DNA from: Candidatus Firestoneibacteriota bacterium
GTDB taxonomy: Bacteria; Oederibacteriota; D2-FULL-39-29; CAIOVX01
Length of the DNA stretch: 33,571 nt
Direction: 5' to 3'
NCBI GenBank assembly: GCA_903861835.1
Contig: CAIOVX010000051.1
Location: 1-33,571 of the forward strand
Part shown: positions 8,471 to 16,556 of the stretch, piece by piece
How positions within the stretch are numbered: position 1 is the stretch's first letter
How the letters are laid out: each line of letters opens with the position of its first letter
Made by a program: the position numbers and the translations under genes
The notes under the pieces: generated by a model
Seen by the model: the letters and a program-made list of their open reading frames with translations, nothing else
Told to the model about the DNA's origin: nothing
Databases searched by the model: none

Positions 8471-8620
8471 AAGTTTATAAGGTTCATAAGGTTTGTAAAG
8501 TTTGTAAGGTAAGTGCCAAAGTCGTAGAAGCATGACAAAGGCAAAGTTTCCAAAGTACAAAGGTTGTGGGAGTTGCCTTTACCTTAAAAACCTTATTAAC
8601 CTTACAAACCTTATAAACTT
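8471..8620. repeat. Long inverted repeat made of 9-bp units (AAGGTTnnT)
   Basis: Two 42-bp arms, 8471-8512 and 8579-8620, are reverse complements with about 6 mismatches. Each arm is itself a run of 9-bp units: read on the plus strand the right arm is ACCTTAAAA, ACCTTATTA, ACCTTACAA, ACCTTATAA. The mismatches fall mainly at variable positions of the unit. An inner 8-bp perfect stem (AAAGGCAA 8537-8544 with TTGCCTTT 8573-8580) lies inside. The element fills the divergent promoter region between the GH4 and MFS genes and ends only 6 bp before the MFS ribosome site. Confidence 0.85.
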
Positions 8621-8637
8621 TTATTGAAGGAGCATTA

Positions 8638-9822
8638 TTGAACCGTAATATTTGGATCATACTTATTTCCTCCGCCCTATTCAACGTTTGCTTGGGTATG
8701 TACGACTTTGCCCTCCCCTACTTCTTTGATTCCATCAATATTTCCTACGCGAAGATGGGGCTAATCTTCGGGATATCCTCAGGGCTGATTTTTTTCCTGA
8801 GAATGTATGTCGGGGCGCATTCCGACAGGATAGGGAGAAAACCTTTTTACTCAATGGGGCTGCTGCTCTCGGCCCTCAGCATCCTTGCAACACCGCTTCT
8901 CCCGGGATTGATAGCGCAGGCCTCGTTCAAGACTGTCAGGGAGGCCTCTCTGATAGTCCGCGACACCATGAGGTCAATCCTCGTCTTTGAGAACACAAAA
9001 AAGGATTTCCACAAAATAATTTCAAAGATAATCGGAATAGAGTTTTTTCTGCAGGGCGCCGGAACATTAATATCCGGCATAATCATGACCGGCGGGATGC
9101 TCTCCGCGGGTTTCCTCGCCAAAGAAGCAAAACTGTCCCCCGCTCAGGCCTCTCTTCCGCTATATGCCTGCGGGGCGATACTGCTCGTTGCCTTCATATT
9201 CTTCTCCTCTCAGTTCAAAGAAAGCTTTAAAGGGAACGGCAGTAAGGCAGCCATCGGCTTTAAGGACCTTGTCAAAATCAACCTGCCGCCGAAACTGCTG
9301 CTTTTGACGGCGACAATGTTCATTTTCAACCTGGGCGTTTCCATCAGCCATTCTTTCTTTATGCCGCTCTTTTTCAAAAACAAGTTTCTGCTCGGAGCGG
9401 CCGTTGTCGCAATCATCCTTATGATACACCGGTTCACGCTGGGACTCCCGATGTTCGTATTCGGCAACTTCATAAAAAGGAAAGATTTTAAAAAGGTTTA
9501 TATCCTGTCAATGATTTACGAGGGGCTTGCTATCGGGGCGGCCGCACTGATCCCCAATTTCTGGATTGCCACCTGCCTCTGGCTGACACACGACTTCTTC
9601 GGGGCTGCCTTCTGGTCTCCGATAAACACTTCTTTCATTCAGGAATTCGCTAGGCCGGAAAGCCGCGGGAGGGACACCTCCGAAGCCGCAGCGCTCGGTT
9701 CGCTTGGCGCCATCCTTGGACCAATCATCGCGGGCTGGCTTGCAGGCATCTCCTTGGACCTTCCCTTCTTAGTCAGCGGCATTGTAACGGCCCTTTCCGT
9801 CGTTCCGCTTTTCTGGCTTTAG
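8638..9822 (+). CDS. MFS transporter
   Basis: A 394-residue protein with about 12 hydrophobic segments and the MFS motif A (AHSDRIGRKP, near residue 60) after the second helix. The start is TTG at 8638, with GAAGGAG 5 nt upstream; no better ATG exists before the first membrane helix. Substrate cannot be told; sugar or drug efflux are both possible. It is divergent from the GH4 gene and 105 bp upstream of the radical SAM operon, which has its own predicted promoter, so it may belong with either neighbour. The protein ends right after the last helix, slightly short for the family. Confidence 0.82.
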   Translation: MNRNIWIILISSALFNVCLGMYDFALPYFFDSINISYAKMGLIFGISSGLIFFLRMYVGAHSDRIGRKPFYSMGLLLSALSILATPLLPGLIAQASFKTVREASLIVRDTMRSILVFENTKKDFHKIISKIIGIEFFLQGAGTLISGIIMTGGMLSAGFLAKEAKLSPAQASLPLYACGAILLVAFIFFSSQFKESFKGNGSKAAIGFKDLVKINLPPKLLLLTATMFIFNLGVSISHSFFMPLFFKNKFLLGAAVVAIILMIHRFTLGLPMFVFGNFIKRKDFKKVYILSMIYEGLAIGAAALIPNFWIATCLWLTHDFFGAAFWSPINTSFIQEFARPESRGRDTSEAAALGSLGAILGPIIAGWLAGISLDLPFLVSGIVTALSVVPLFWL

Positions 9823-9858
9823 CTTTCAACCCTCCTCCATTGCTTTTCCAGAACATCC

Positions 9859-9888
9859 TTGTATTTAAACCTTTTGCTGTTATATAAT
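9859..9888 (+). promoter_or_regulatory. Predicted promoter of the radical SAM/GT2/DUF362 operon
   Basis: TTGTAT (9859-9864) and a perfect TATAAT (9883-9888) are 18 bp apart, about 40 bp before the first start codon of the operon. This suggests that the four genes are transcribed independently of the MFS gene. Confidence 0.6.
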
Positions 9889-9927
9889 TGAATTCGCTTC
9901 AACTCATTTTCCTTAAGGAGTTAACGC

Positions 9928-11427
9928 ATGAAATACGGCAATGCAGCAATTTACTATCCCCCGACCCTCAAAAACGGCCAATTCCCTCTGCTGGGCCAGA
10001 ACCGCCAGTTCAAGTTCACAAGTTCAAAAGAGATAAGGATATTTCCCTTGCTCCCCGCTTCCACTGCCACCATGCTGAAACAGAAAGGATATGGAACGCT
10101 CTTTCTTGACGCTATTAACCTGAGATTAAGCGCTGAAGAATGTTTTGCTCAGTTAGACTCCTTCAAACCTGACATTATAATAATGGAGACCAAAGCGCCG
10201 CTCTTTAGTCTGCACCTTGCTATAGCGGCTGAACTTAAAGCCAAATACGGGGCAAAGATAATCTTCTGCGGCGACCATGTTTCCTTCTTTCCGGAAGAGA
10301 CGCTAAAGTCAGGAGCCGTGGATTACGCCGTAACGACCGGCTACTATGATTTTATTATCACGGAACTTCTTGATTTCCTTAACGGGAAGACTGCCTCTAT
10401 GCCCGGCGGAGTTTATTATACGGAAAACGGTAAAGCGGTGAATTCCGGAAAAATAAAGGACTACGACCTTAACTCAGCCCCCTTCATAGACAGGGACCTT
10501 ACACATTGGGAAAAGTACGGCGAGGCCTACCTTTACAAACCGGCAGCCTACATTCTTTCAGGCAGGGGCTGCGGCGGCGCCAGCAAGAACCCTTCCGGGC
10601 TTGTATCCGAAAAACCCGGTAAATGCGCTTTCTGTATCTGGCAGCACGCGCTCTGGGGAAGGGCGGCAAAACTCCGTTCCGCGGCTAACTTCGCAGAGGA
10701 AGTGGAAATACTCGTGAAGAAATACCGGGTTAAGGAGATTTTTGACGACAACGAATCCGGCGGCACCTGGCACGAAGGCTGGCTGAAAGAACTTTACGAG
10801 GAACTGAATAAAAGGAAGCTTCTCGGCAAGTTTTATATCTCTTCCAACGCGCGCGCGGACGCCCTTACCGAAGAAAGATGCGCTCTGCTCAAAAAGATCG
10901 GCTACCGGCTGCTCAAGGTAGGGCTGGAATCCGCCAACGACAAAACTCTTCAAATCATCCAGAAGGACGAGGATTTTGCAACAATAGAAAAAGGCATCAA
11001 GACCGCCAAACGCTACGGGTTCGCCGTGCTCCTTACCACAATGGTCGGCTATCCGTGGGAGAATGAGCAGGACGCCGAGAACACTTACCGCAAGGCAAAA
11101 GAACTGATGCTCTACAAGACCCATTTCGGAGACTCAATGCAGTCCAGTATAATCCTCCCGTATCCCGGCACTCCCCTCTTTATTTATGCCGAGAAGAACG
11201 GTTATCTGACAAAGAACGCTTCGGACTACACGCTCTATGATATGGAACACGATATAGTCAAGGGCTCCTTTGATAACGCGGCCTGGTGCAAGAAGATGTG
11301 GAAAATACACCTGCACCCGCTCTTTATGTTAAGATCCCTCATTACCTTGCGCAGACTCCAGGATATAAAGCTAGCCGTAACCGGAATGCTCTCCCTCCTT
11401 GGGCACCTGAAGGATTATGGCGAATAA
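9928..11427 (+). CDS. Cobalamin-type radical SAM enzyme with atypical CX17CX2C motif
   Basis: A 499-residue protein with an N-terminal B12-binding-like domain (about 1-165; IIFCGDHVSFFPEE, then VTTGYYDFIITELLDFL), a radical SAM barrel and a helical C-terminus. The segment CAFCIW...G...KLRS resembles the HpnJ-like subgroup, which often acts on lipids or isoprenoids. The three cluster cysteines are C215, C233 and C236: the first spacing is 17 residues instead of 3, with an in-frame insert (GASKNPSGLVSEKP). The rest of the fold (FDDNESGG, LKVGLESAN) is intact, so the gene is not obviously decayed. Good site AAGGAG upstream. First gene of an operon; the next start overlaps by 11 bp. The reaction is unknown. 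Confidence 0.85.
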   Translation: MKYGNAAIYYPPTLKNGQFPLLGQNRQFKFTSSKEIRIFPLLPASTATMLKQKGYGTLFLDAINLRLSAEECFAQLDSFKPDIIIMETKAPLFSLHLAIAAELKAKYGAKIIFCGDHVSFFPEETLKSGAVDYAVTTGYYDFIITELLDFLNGKTASMPGGVYYTENGKAVNSGKIKDYDLNSAPFIDRDLTHWEKYGEAYLYKPAAYILSGRGCGGASKNPSGLVSEKPGKCAFCIWQHALWGRAAKLRSAANFAEEVEILVKKYRVKEIFDDNESGGTWHEGWLKELYEELNKRKLLGKFYISSNARADALTEERCALLKKIGYRLLKVGLESANDKTLQIIQKDEDFATIEKGIKTAKRYGFAVLLTTMVGYPWENEQDAENTYRKAKELMLYKTHFGDSMQSSIILPYPGTPLFIYAEKNGYLTKNASDYTLYDMEHDIVKGSFDNAAWCKKMWKIHLHPLFMLRSLITLRRLQDIKLAVTGMLSLLGHLKDYGE

Positions 11428-12385
11428 CATTTTTATATCCTTCATAATCCCGCACAGGGAATCGGAGGATGTTTCCGGGACTGCAAAACTGGCAAGGGAA
11501 GCCTGTGAGAAGAACGGTATAGAGTGCGAGATTTACGCTATAAGCGGGAATCACCCGACCAAACAGCGAAACATCTGCCTCGGACTGCCTTTAAAGGGTG
11601 AATTCGTCTACTTTATAGACAATGACACTTGTGTTACCGAAAAAGCCCTGGCTGAATTTAAGAGAGTTCTTGAAAACAAAGGCCCGGAACTCGGCGTGCT
11701 CGGAGGCCCGACGCTTACGCCGGAAACCGACACCTACCTTATGAAAAATTTCGGGGCCGTGCTTTCAAGCCCTGCCGCTGTCGGAAAGATATCCTCAAGG
11801 TATTCAAGGCAGGGAAAATTCAGAGAGACGGACGATTCAGAACTCATTCTCTGCAACCTCCTCGTGCGCCGGGAAATCTTCACCAAATTCGGCAAGTTCA
11901 GCGAAAAACTCTACCCAAACGAGGAGAATGAATTTATATTCAGACTCAAGCAGGCAGGCGTGAATGTCTATTACAGCCCTGACTTTTCCATTTACCGCTC
12001 GCAGAGAAAAACAATAGGCAATTTTCTCAAACAGATGTTCGTTTACGGGCGCGGACGCGGAGAGCAAACGCGTTTAGCGCCAAAAAGCCTGCGGCCGGGA
12101 CTGCTCGCTCCCTCTCTCCTTTTTCTTTACTGCGCCGCGCTTATACCGGCGCTATTACTAGGGGTCTCCGCGTTTTTCGCACTGCCCCTGGCATTTTACG
12201 CTGGCTTGCTTGTTGCACCGCTCTTGGCTTTCTTTCCCGGGCTTCTTCCTGCGCACCTTTATCCTGTTCTTACTTTCTCCGCCCACATAATGTACGGTAT
12301 CGGTTTTCTGTGGGGCGTCATCAAAGGCAGATACAAAGCCGACAACATAGATTTTACTTACAAGCTCAATAAGGTGGAAAAATGA
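11417..12385 (+). CDS. Membrane-anchored family 2 glycosyltransferase
   Basis: A GT2 (GT-A fold) protein of 322 residues: N-terminal ISFIIPHRES, the metal-binding DND of FIDNDTCV (near 70), and YPNEENEFIFRL supplying the acidic catalytic motif. Residues about 230-300 form two or three membrane helices. Such enzymes transfer a sugar from a nucleotide donor to a lipid or polyprenyl-phosphate acceptor at the cytoplasmic membrane. The start overlaps the end of the radical SAM gene by 11 bp, and the stop overlaps the next start by 4 bp (ATGA), so it is translationally coupled on both sides. Donor and acceptor cannot be told. Confidence 0.88.
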   Translation: MANNIFISFIIPHRESEDVSGTAKLAREACEKNGIECEIYAISGNHPTKQRNICLGLPLKGEFVYFIDNDTCVTEKALAEFKRVLENKGPELGVLGGPTLTPETDTYLMKNFGAVLSSPAAVGKISSRYSRQGKFRETDDSELILCNLLVRREIFTKFGKFSEKLYPNEENEFIFRLKQAGVNVYYSPDFSIYRSQRKTIGNFLKQMFVYGRGRGEQTRLAPKSLRPGLLAPSLLFLYCAALIPALLLGVSAFFALPLAFYAGLLVAPLLAFFPGLLPAHLYPVLTFSAHIMYGIGFLWGVIKGRYKADNIDFTYKLNKVEK

Positions 12386-13539
12386 CGGAAGTTATAATCA
12401 AGAAATGCCCCTCCTATGCCTCAAGCCTGCTGAAGGCGGCCGCGTCAGAAATCTTTAAGCATTTCGGCGGCGTGAACGCCCTTTACAAAAAAGGCAGCAG
12501 GGTAGCGGTAAAAGTTAACCTCATAACGCCAGCAAAACCCGAAGAGGCGATAGTCACACATCCGGCAGTCGTCCGGGCTTTCTGCGAGGAATTGGTTTCA
12601 GCGGGTGTAATTCCGGTGATAATGGATTCGCCTAACGCCGCGATCAAGTATTCCCCTGAATCATTAAAGAAGATCTATGAGGAGTGCGGCTACATAGAAC
12701 ACCTGAAAGGCCTGCCGGTGGAATTTAATTATGACGTCTCAAGCGTTAATGTGAAAATAGAGAACGGAAAGGTGATAAAGTTCGCGGAACTTATCTGCCC
12801 TCTTCTTAAGGCTGACGGGGTACTCAATTTGGCCAAAGGGAAAACTCACGCCTTTACCTATATTACGGGAGCAACCAAGAATCTTTTTGGAACGGTGGCA
12901 GGCATAAATAAGGGCGCCTATCACGCGAAACTCAAAAATGTTGAGAATTTTTCGGAGATGCTGCTTGATATCGCGGGCTTCGTGAAACCGGCCCTCTCCG
13001 TGATAGACGCCGTGCTCTGCATGGAAGGCAACGGGCCAACAGGAGGCACGCCGAAACAGGCAGGCTACCTGATTGCCTCAACAAATACCTGCGCGGCTGA
13101 CAAGGTATTCTGCGACCTTATAGGTTTCCCCTTCCTGTCGTACCCGCTCCTTAAAAAGGCCTCGGAAAGAGGAATCCTTGCAGCGGATTCAATAAGACTT
13201 ACGGGCACCTACGAACAAGTACAAAACTTTAAGATGGCCGATACTTCGGCAGGCCTCTACGGATTTGTAAACCCCAACGCCGTCACCAGGCTCTTCGCCG
13301 TACTGGCCAAGGACCTGCTTACTTTAAAGCCGGACATGAATTCGAACTGTACGGGCTGCGCCGTCTGCGCCAAGGGCTGCCCTATGAAGGCGATATCTAT
13401 AAAGAAGAAACGGGCGGTCATAGACCACTCTAAATGTATCAGGTGCTACTGCTGCCACGAGATGTGCCCCAATAAGGCCGTTGACCTCAAGAAGAAAGCG
13501 CTTTACCGGCTCGGCGAAAAACTGCTCGGGAGGAAATAA
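12382..13539 (+). CDS. DUF362 protein with C-terminal double [4Fe-4S] ferredoxin domain
   Basis: Residues 1-310 form a DUF362 domain (KGSRVAVKVNLITP, KGKTHAFTYITGATKNLFG). Residues 322-362 hold two cluster motifs: C323, C326, C329, C333 and C352, C355, C358, C362, a classic 2[4Fe-4S] pattern. DUF362 proteins are widespread in anaerobes and poorly characterised; a redox role is suggested only by the clusters. Sitting between a glycosyltransferase and a radical SAM gene, with a 4-bp overlap upstream and 1 bp spacing downstream, it may pass electrons to the two radical SAM enzymes of the operon (inference). Confidence 0.85.
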   Translation: MTEVIIKKCPSYASSLLKAAASEIFKHFGGVNALYKKGSRVAVKVNLITPAKPEEAIVTHPAVVRAFCEELVSAGVIPVIMDSPNAAIKYSPESLKKIYEECGYIEHLKGLPVEFNYDVSSVNVKIENGKVIKFAELICPLLKADGVLNLAKGKTHAFTYITGATKNLFGTVAGINKGAYHAKLKNVENFSEMLLDIAGFVKPALSVIDAVLCMEGNGPTGGTPKQAGYLIASTNTCAADKVFCDLIGFPFLSYPLLKKASERGILAADSIRLTGTYEQVQNFKMADTSAGLYGFVNPNAVTRLFAVLAKDLLTLKPDMNSNCTGCAVCAKGCPMKAISIKKKRAVIDHSKCIRCYCCHEMCPNKAVDLKKKALYRLGEKLLGRK

Positions 13540-13540
13540 C

Positions 13541-14605
13541 ATGTCGCTCTTAAACAAAGTCCGGCTCGGGTCCTCGCTGCTGGGCTCAAAAATATCCGGG
13601 CATTCAGCGCCTCTCATTATAAACTGGGCTATAACAGGCAAGTGCAACCTGCGCTGCACCCACTGCTACGGCTCCTACGGGAGAGTGCAGAACGAAGAGT
13701 TGAGTTTTGATACGATAACAAAGACCATTGACGAGGCGCGCGAGCTGGGGACTAAAAGGATAACTATCGAGGGCGGAGAACCTTTAGTCCGGCATGATGT
13801 TGCCGAAATAATTGATTATATCAGCAAAGCAGGCATGGAGATGAGTCTCTGCACGAACGGCGTACTGCTTGGACGCTATGCCGAAAAGATAAAAGACAAA
13901 ATAGACCTGATAGTCCTGAGTCTCGACGGAAACGAAGCTCACCACGATAAAATACGCGGAGCGGGAAACTTCAGGAAGGTAATGGAAGCCGTTGAGACAG
14001 CAAAACAGAACAAACTGAGAGTGCTGCTTTTCTCCTGCCTTATAGACGAAAATATGGCCGACATTGACTATCTCGTCAAACTGGCCGAAGAAAAAGGCGT
14101 AAAGAGCGCCTTCAACATTGCCGTATCAAAATTAAAGGACGCGGGCAAGAGAGAAGAAGGCCTTAAGCTTTCCGACGAAACCTACAGAAAAGCAGTCGCG
14201 CAGATAATAGCCGCAAAAGCCAAAGGGGCTCCGATCTATTACTCGGACAGGAACTTTAACCAGGCCCTATGCTGGCCGACTTTCACCTCCGAAAAACTAT
14301 TTAGCGCCGACATAGAAAAACTATCAGCTGCTCAGAGAAAAACGCTGGTGAGGTGTTTTGCCGGCAAGCACTTCTGCTACATTGAATCAAGCGGCGGGGT
14401 CTATCCCTGCTATCAGACGGTAGGCACGCTTACTGCGGGAAACATAAAGGACGCCGGAGGCTTGAAGGGCGCGTTCGATAATCTTTCTAAACTTGAGTAC
14501 TGCAAGGCCTGCTACAATGTCACACTCTCGGAATTAAACCTGCAATGCCGCCTGGACTTTAAATCGGTGCTTAAAGTGGGCGCGAATTACTTCGGAAGGA
14601 AATAA
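13541..14605 (+). CDS. Radical SAM protein with SPASM-like C-terminus
   Basis: A 354-residue protein with canonical CX3CX2C (C35, C39, C42 in TGKCNLRCTHC), GGEP (near 85) and a cysteine-rich C-terminus (RCFAGKHFCYIESSGGVYPC, then CKACYN and QCRLD) that can bind extra iron-sulfur clusters, as in SPASM/twitch enzymes such as PqqE and sactipeptide synthases. I chose ATG 13541, preceded by GGGAGG, over the in-frame ATG at 13481 that lies inside the previous gene. No short precursor peptide was seen in the neighbourhood, so a peptide substrate is not supported. Last gene of the operon; it runs toward the aconitase gene with an 18-bp gap and no visible terminator. Confidence 0.87.
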   Translation: MSLLNKVRLGSSLLGSKISGHSAPLIINWAITGKCNLRCTHCYGSYGRVQNEELSFDTITKTIDEARELGTKRITIEGGEPLVRHDVAEIIDYISKAGMEMSLCTNGVLLGRYAEKIKDKIDLIVLSLDGNEAHHDKIRGAGNFRKVMEAVETAKQNKLRVLLFSCLIDENMADIDYLVKLAEEKGVKSAFNIAVSKLKDAGKREEGLKLSDETYRKAVAQIIAAKAKGAPIYYSDRNFNQALCWPTFTSEKLFSADIEKLSAAQRKTLVRCFAGKHFCYIESSGGVYPCYQTVGTLTAGNIKDAGGLKGAFDNLSKLEYCKACYNVTLSELNLQCRLDFKSVLKVGANYFGRK

Positions 14606-14623
14606 CGCTCTTTTAGTTTAGGA

Positions 14624-16546
14624 TTATCCTTTCTTTCCGGCCGCATTGAGCAAACTGCCGGCAAGCAGGATACTTACCTGCCGTTCGCTTAAAGCCGCTT
14701 TCGCCTTGAATTCAAAACCCTTAGCGGTGTTTGAAACAGTCAAAAGCCCTGTCTTAAGCTGAGAATGGTAATTCTCTATCTTTAGCACATCCCCCGCGTC
14801 AACTTTCTCATAATCTTTCTCGTCCGCGAAAACAAGCGGAAGTATGCCAAAATTTATCAGGTTAGCGAAGTGCATTCTCGCGAAGGATTTTGCGATGACC
14901 GCCTTGACTCCGAGGTACTTCGGAGCAATGGCCGCATGCTCACGGCTTGAACCCTGCCCGTAATTTGTTCCGCCTACTATGAAGCCCCCGCCTGCTTCAA
15001 GCGCCTTCTTTGCAAAATCCTTGTCTAATCTTGAGAACACAAACTGCGAAATAGCCGGAATGTTGGAACGGAGCGGCAGTATCTTCGCTCCCGCGGGCAT
15101 AATGTCATCGGTGGTTATGTTGTCTCCTAGTTTTATCAGAACATTCCCTACGATAAGTTCTCCAGGAACCTTAAAATCAGGAAGCGGTTTGATGTTCGGC
15201 CCGCGCAAAACCTCTACCTGCTCCGGTGAATTTGACGGCGCAAGAATAAGCGAGTCGTCTATTTCCAGTGCCGCAGGCAGTTTTATCTCAGGCATAACGC
15301 CAAGCGCGGAGGGGTCTGAAATCTCCCCCAGAAGAGCGCTGTAGGCCGCTGTCTCAGGGCTTACCAGATACACGGAAGCGTCCGCGGTGCCGGAGCGCCC
15401 CTTGAAGTTGCGGTTAAAAGTGCGCAGCGTCACGCCGCCGGAGCAGGGCGCCTGCCCCATCCCAATGCAGGGGCCGCAGGCGGTTTCAAGGATCCTCGCG
15501 CCCGCTTTAATAAGGTCCGCGAGCACGCCGTTTCGCGCGAGCAGTTCGAGCACCTGGCGCGAGCCGGGCGCAACCGCGAAACTTACATTCGGGCTTATCT
15601 TTTTTCCTTTCACTATATGCCAAACGGCCATCAGGTCACGGTAGGAAGAGTTTGTGCAGCTGCCGACAATAACCTGGTTAACTTTGACACCTTTTAGAGA
15701 ACTGACAGCGGAGACATTATCAGGGCTGTGCGGTTTGGCAGCCAGCGGAACAAGGCCGGCGAGCTCAATAACTATTGTTTCGTCGTATTCAGCGTCATTA
15801 TCGGCAAGCAGTTCAACCCAGGATTTCTCCCTCTTTTCAAGTTTAAGGAAGGCTTTTGTGACAGCGTCTGACGGAAAAATAGAAGTGGTGGCTCCGAGCT
15901 CGGCGCCCATATTACAGATAGTCGCCCGGTCCGGAAGTTCAAGAGAGGCAACGCCTTCCCCTGAATATTCAAATACTTTTCCTACTCCGCCTTTGACCGT
16001 CAGGCGCTTTAAGAGTTCAAGGATTACGTCTTTCGCGGATACCCAGGCGGAAAGTTCCCCCTTAAGTTCAACCTTAACAACCTTGGGCATCGTGAGATTG
16101 AACGCCTCTCCCGACATAGCGAGGGCAACATCCAGCCCTCCCGCTCCTATGGCAAGCATTCCCATACCGCCTGAAGTCGGAGTATGCGAATCAGAACCGA
16201 GCAGAGTCTTGCCGGGAACGGCAAAGCGCTCCGTGTGGAGCTGGTGGCAGATGCCATTGCCGGGTTTTGAGAAATAGATGCCGTATTTCGCGGCAAAACT
16301 CTGCAGGAAAAGATGGTCGTCAAAATTCTCAAATCCCTCCTGCAGGGTGTTGTGGTCAACATACGAAACAGAAAGCTCCGTCTTCACCCTCAAAATCTTC
16401 ATGGCCTCAAACTGCAGGTACGCCAAGGTTCCGGTCGCATCCTGTGTCAGAGTCTGGTCTATTTTTATGGAAATATCGGAACCCGCTTTCAGTTCTCCGG
16501 ATACAAGGTGTTTTCGTATTATCTTTCTTGTTAGATTTTCGCCCAT
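14624..16546 (-). CDS. Aconitate hydratase (short, 640-residue type)
   Basis: It interconverts citrate and isocitrate through a [4Fe-4S] cluster. Visible are the substrate-loop motifs VDHNTLQ and GSDSHTPTSGG, the cluster ligands in GSCTNS and CGPCIGMG, and the swivel domain motifs DNITTDDIMP and NYGQGSSREHAA. At 640 residues it belongs to the short aconitase group common in anaerobes and is complete. Homoaconitase or 2-methylaconitase activities are related alternatives, but the whole-length pattern favours aconitase. It is the last gene of a minus-strand run after a DUF362-ferredoxin (10-bp gap); no other citrate cycle gene is in the window. Confidence 0.9.
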   Translation of the reverse strand: MGENLTRKIIRKHLVSGELKAGSDISIKIDQTLTQDATGTLAYLQFEAMKILRVKTELSVSYVDHNTLQEGFENFDDHLFLQSFAAKYGIYFSKPGNGICHQLHTERFAVPGKTLLGSDSHTPTSGGMGMLAIGAGGLDVALAMSGEAFNLTMPKVVKVELKGELSAWVSAKDVILELLKRLTVKGGVGKVFEYSGEGVASLELPDRATICNMGAELGATTSIFPSDAVTKAFLKLEKREKSWVELLADNDAEYDETIVIELAGLVPLAAKPHSPDNVSAVSSLKGVKVNQVIVGSCTNSSYRDLMAVWHIVKGKKISPNVSFAVAPGSRQVLELLARNGVLADLIKAGARILETACGPCIGMGQAPCSGGVTLRTFNRNFKGRSGTADASVYLVSPETAAYSALLGEISDPSALGVMPEIKLPAALEIDDSLILAPSNSPEQVEVLRGPNIKPLPDFKVPGELIVGNVLIKLGDNITTDDIMPAGAKILPLRSNIPAISQFVFSRLDKDFAKKALEAGGGFIVGGTNYGQGSSREHAAIAPKYLGVKAVIAKSFARMHFANLINFGILPLVFADEKDYEKVDAGDVLKIENYHSQLKTGLLTVSNTAKGFEFKAKAALSERQVSILLAGSLLNAAGKKG

Positions 16547-16556
16547 TTTTCCCGCC

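Noticed and set aside
8484-8684. Minus-strand frame encoding Lys-Val-rich and Leu-Gln-Thr-rich repeats
   Set aside because: It is only the translation of the 9-bp inverted repeat and overlaps the MFS start.
10558-11124. Minus-strand open frame of 188 codons
   Set aside because: Antisense shadow of the radical SAM gene; no ribosome site and no family features.
13541-14605. Ribosomal peptide (RiPP) maturase with a nearby precursor
   Set aside because: The SPASM-type enzyme fits, but I found no short peptide gene with a leader or Cys-rich core in the flanks, so a peptide substrate is not supported.
15654-16277. Plus-strand open frame of 207 codons, Ser/Pro/Thr-rich
   Set aside because: Antisense to the aconitase gene; its composition is what the opposite strand of that gene yields.
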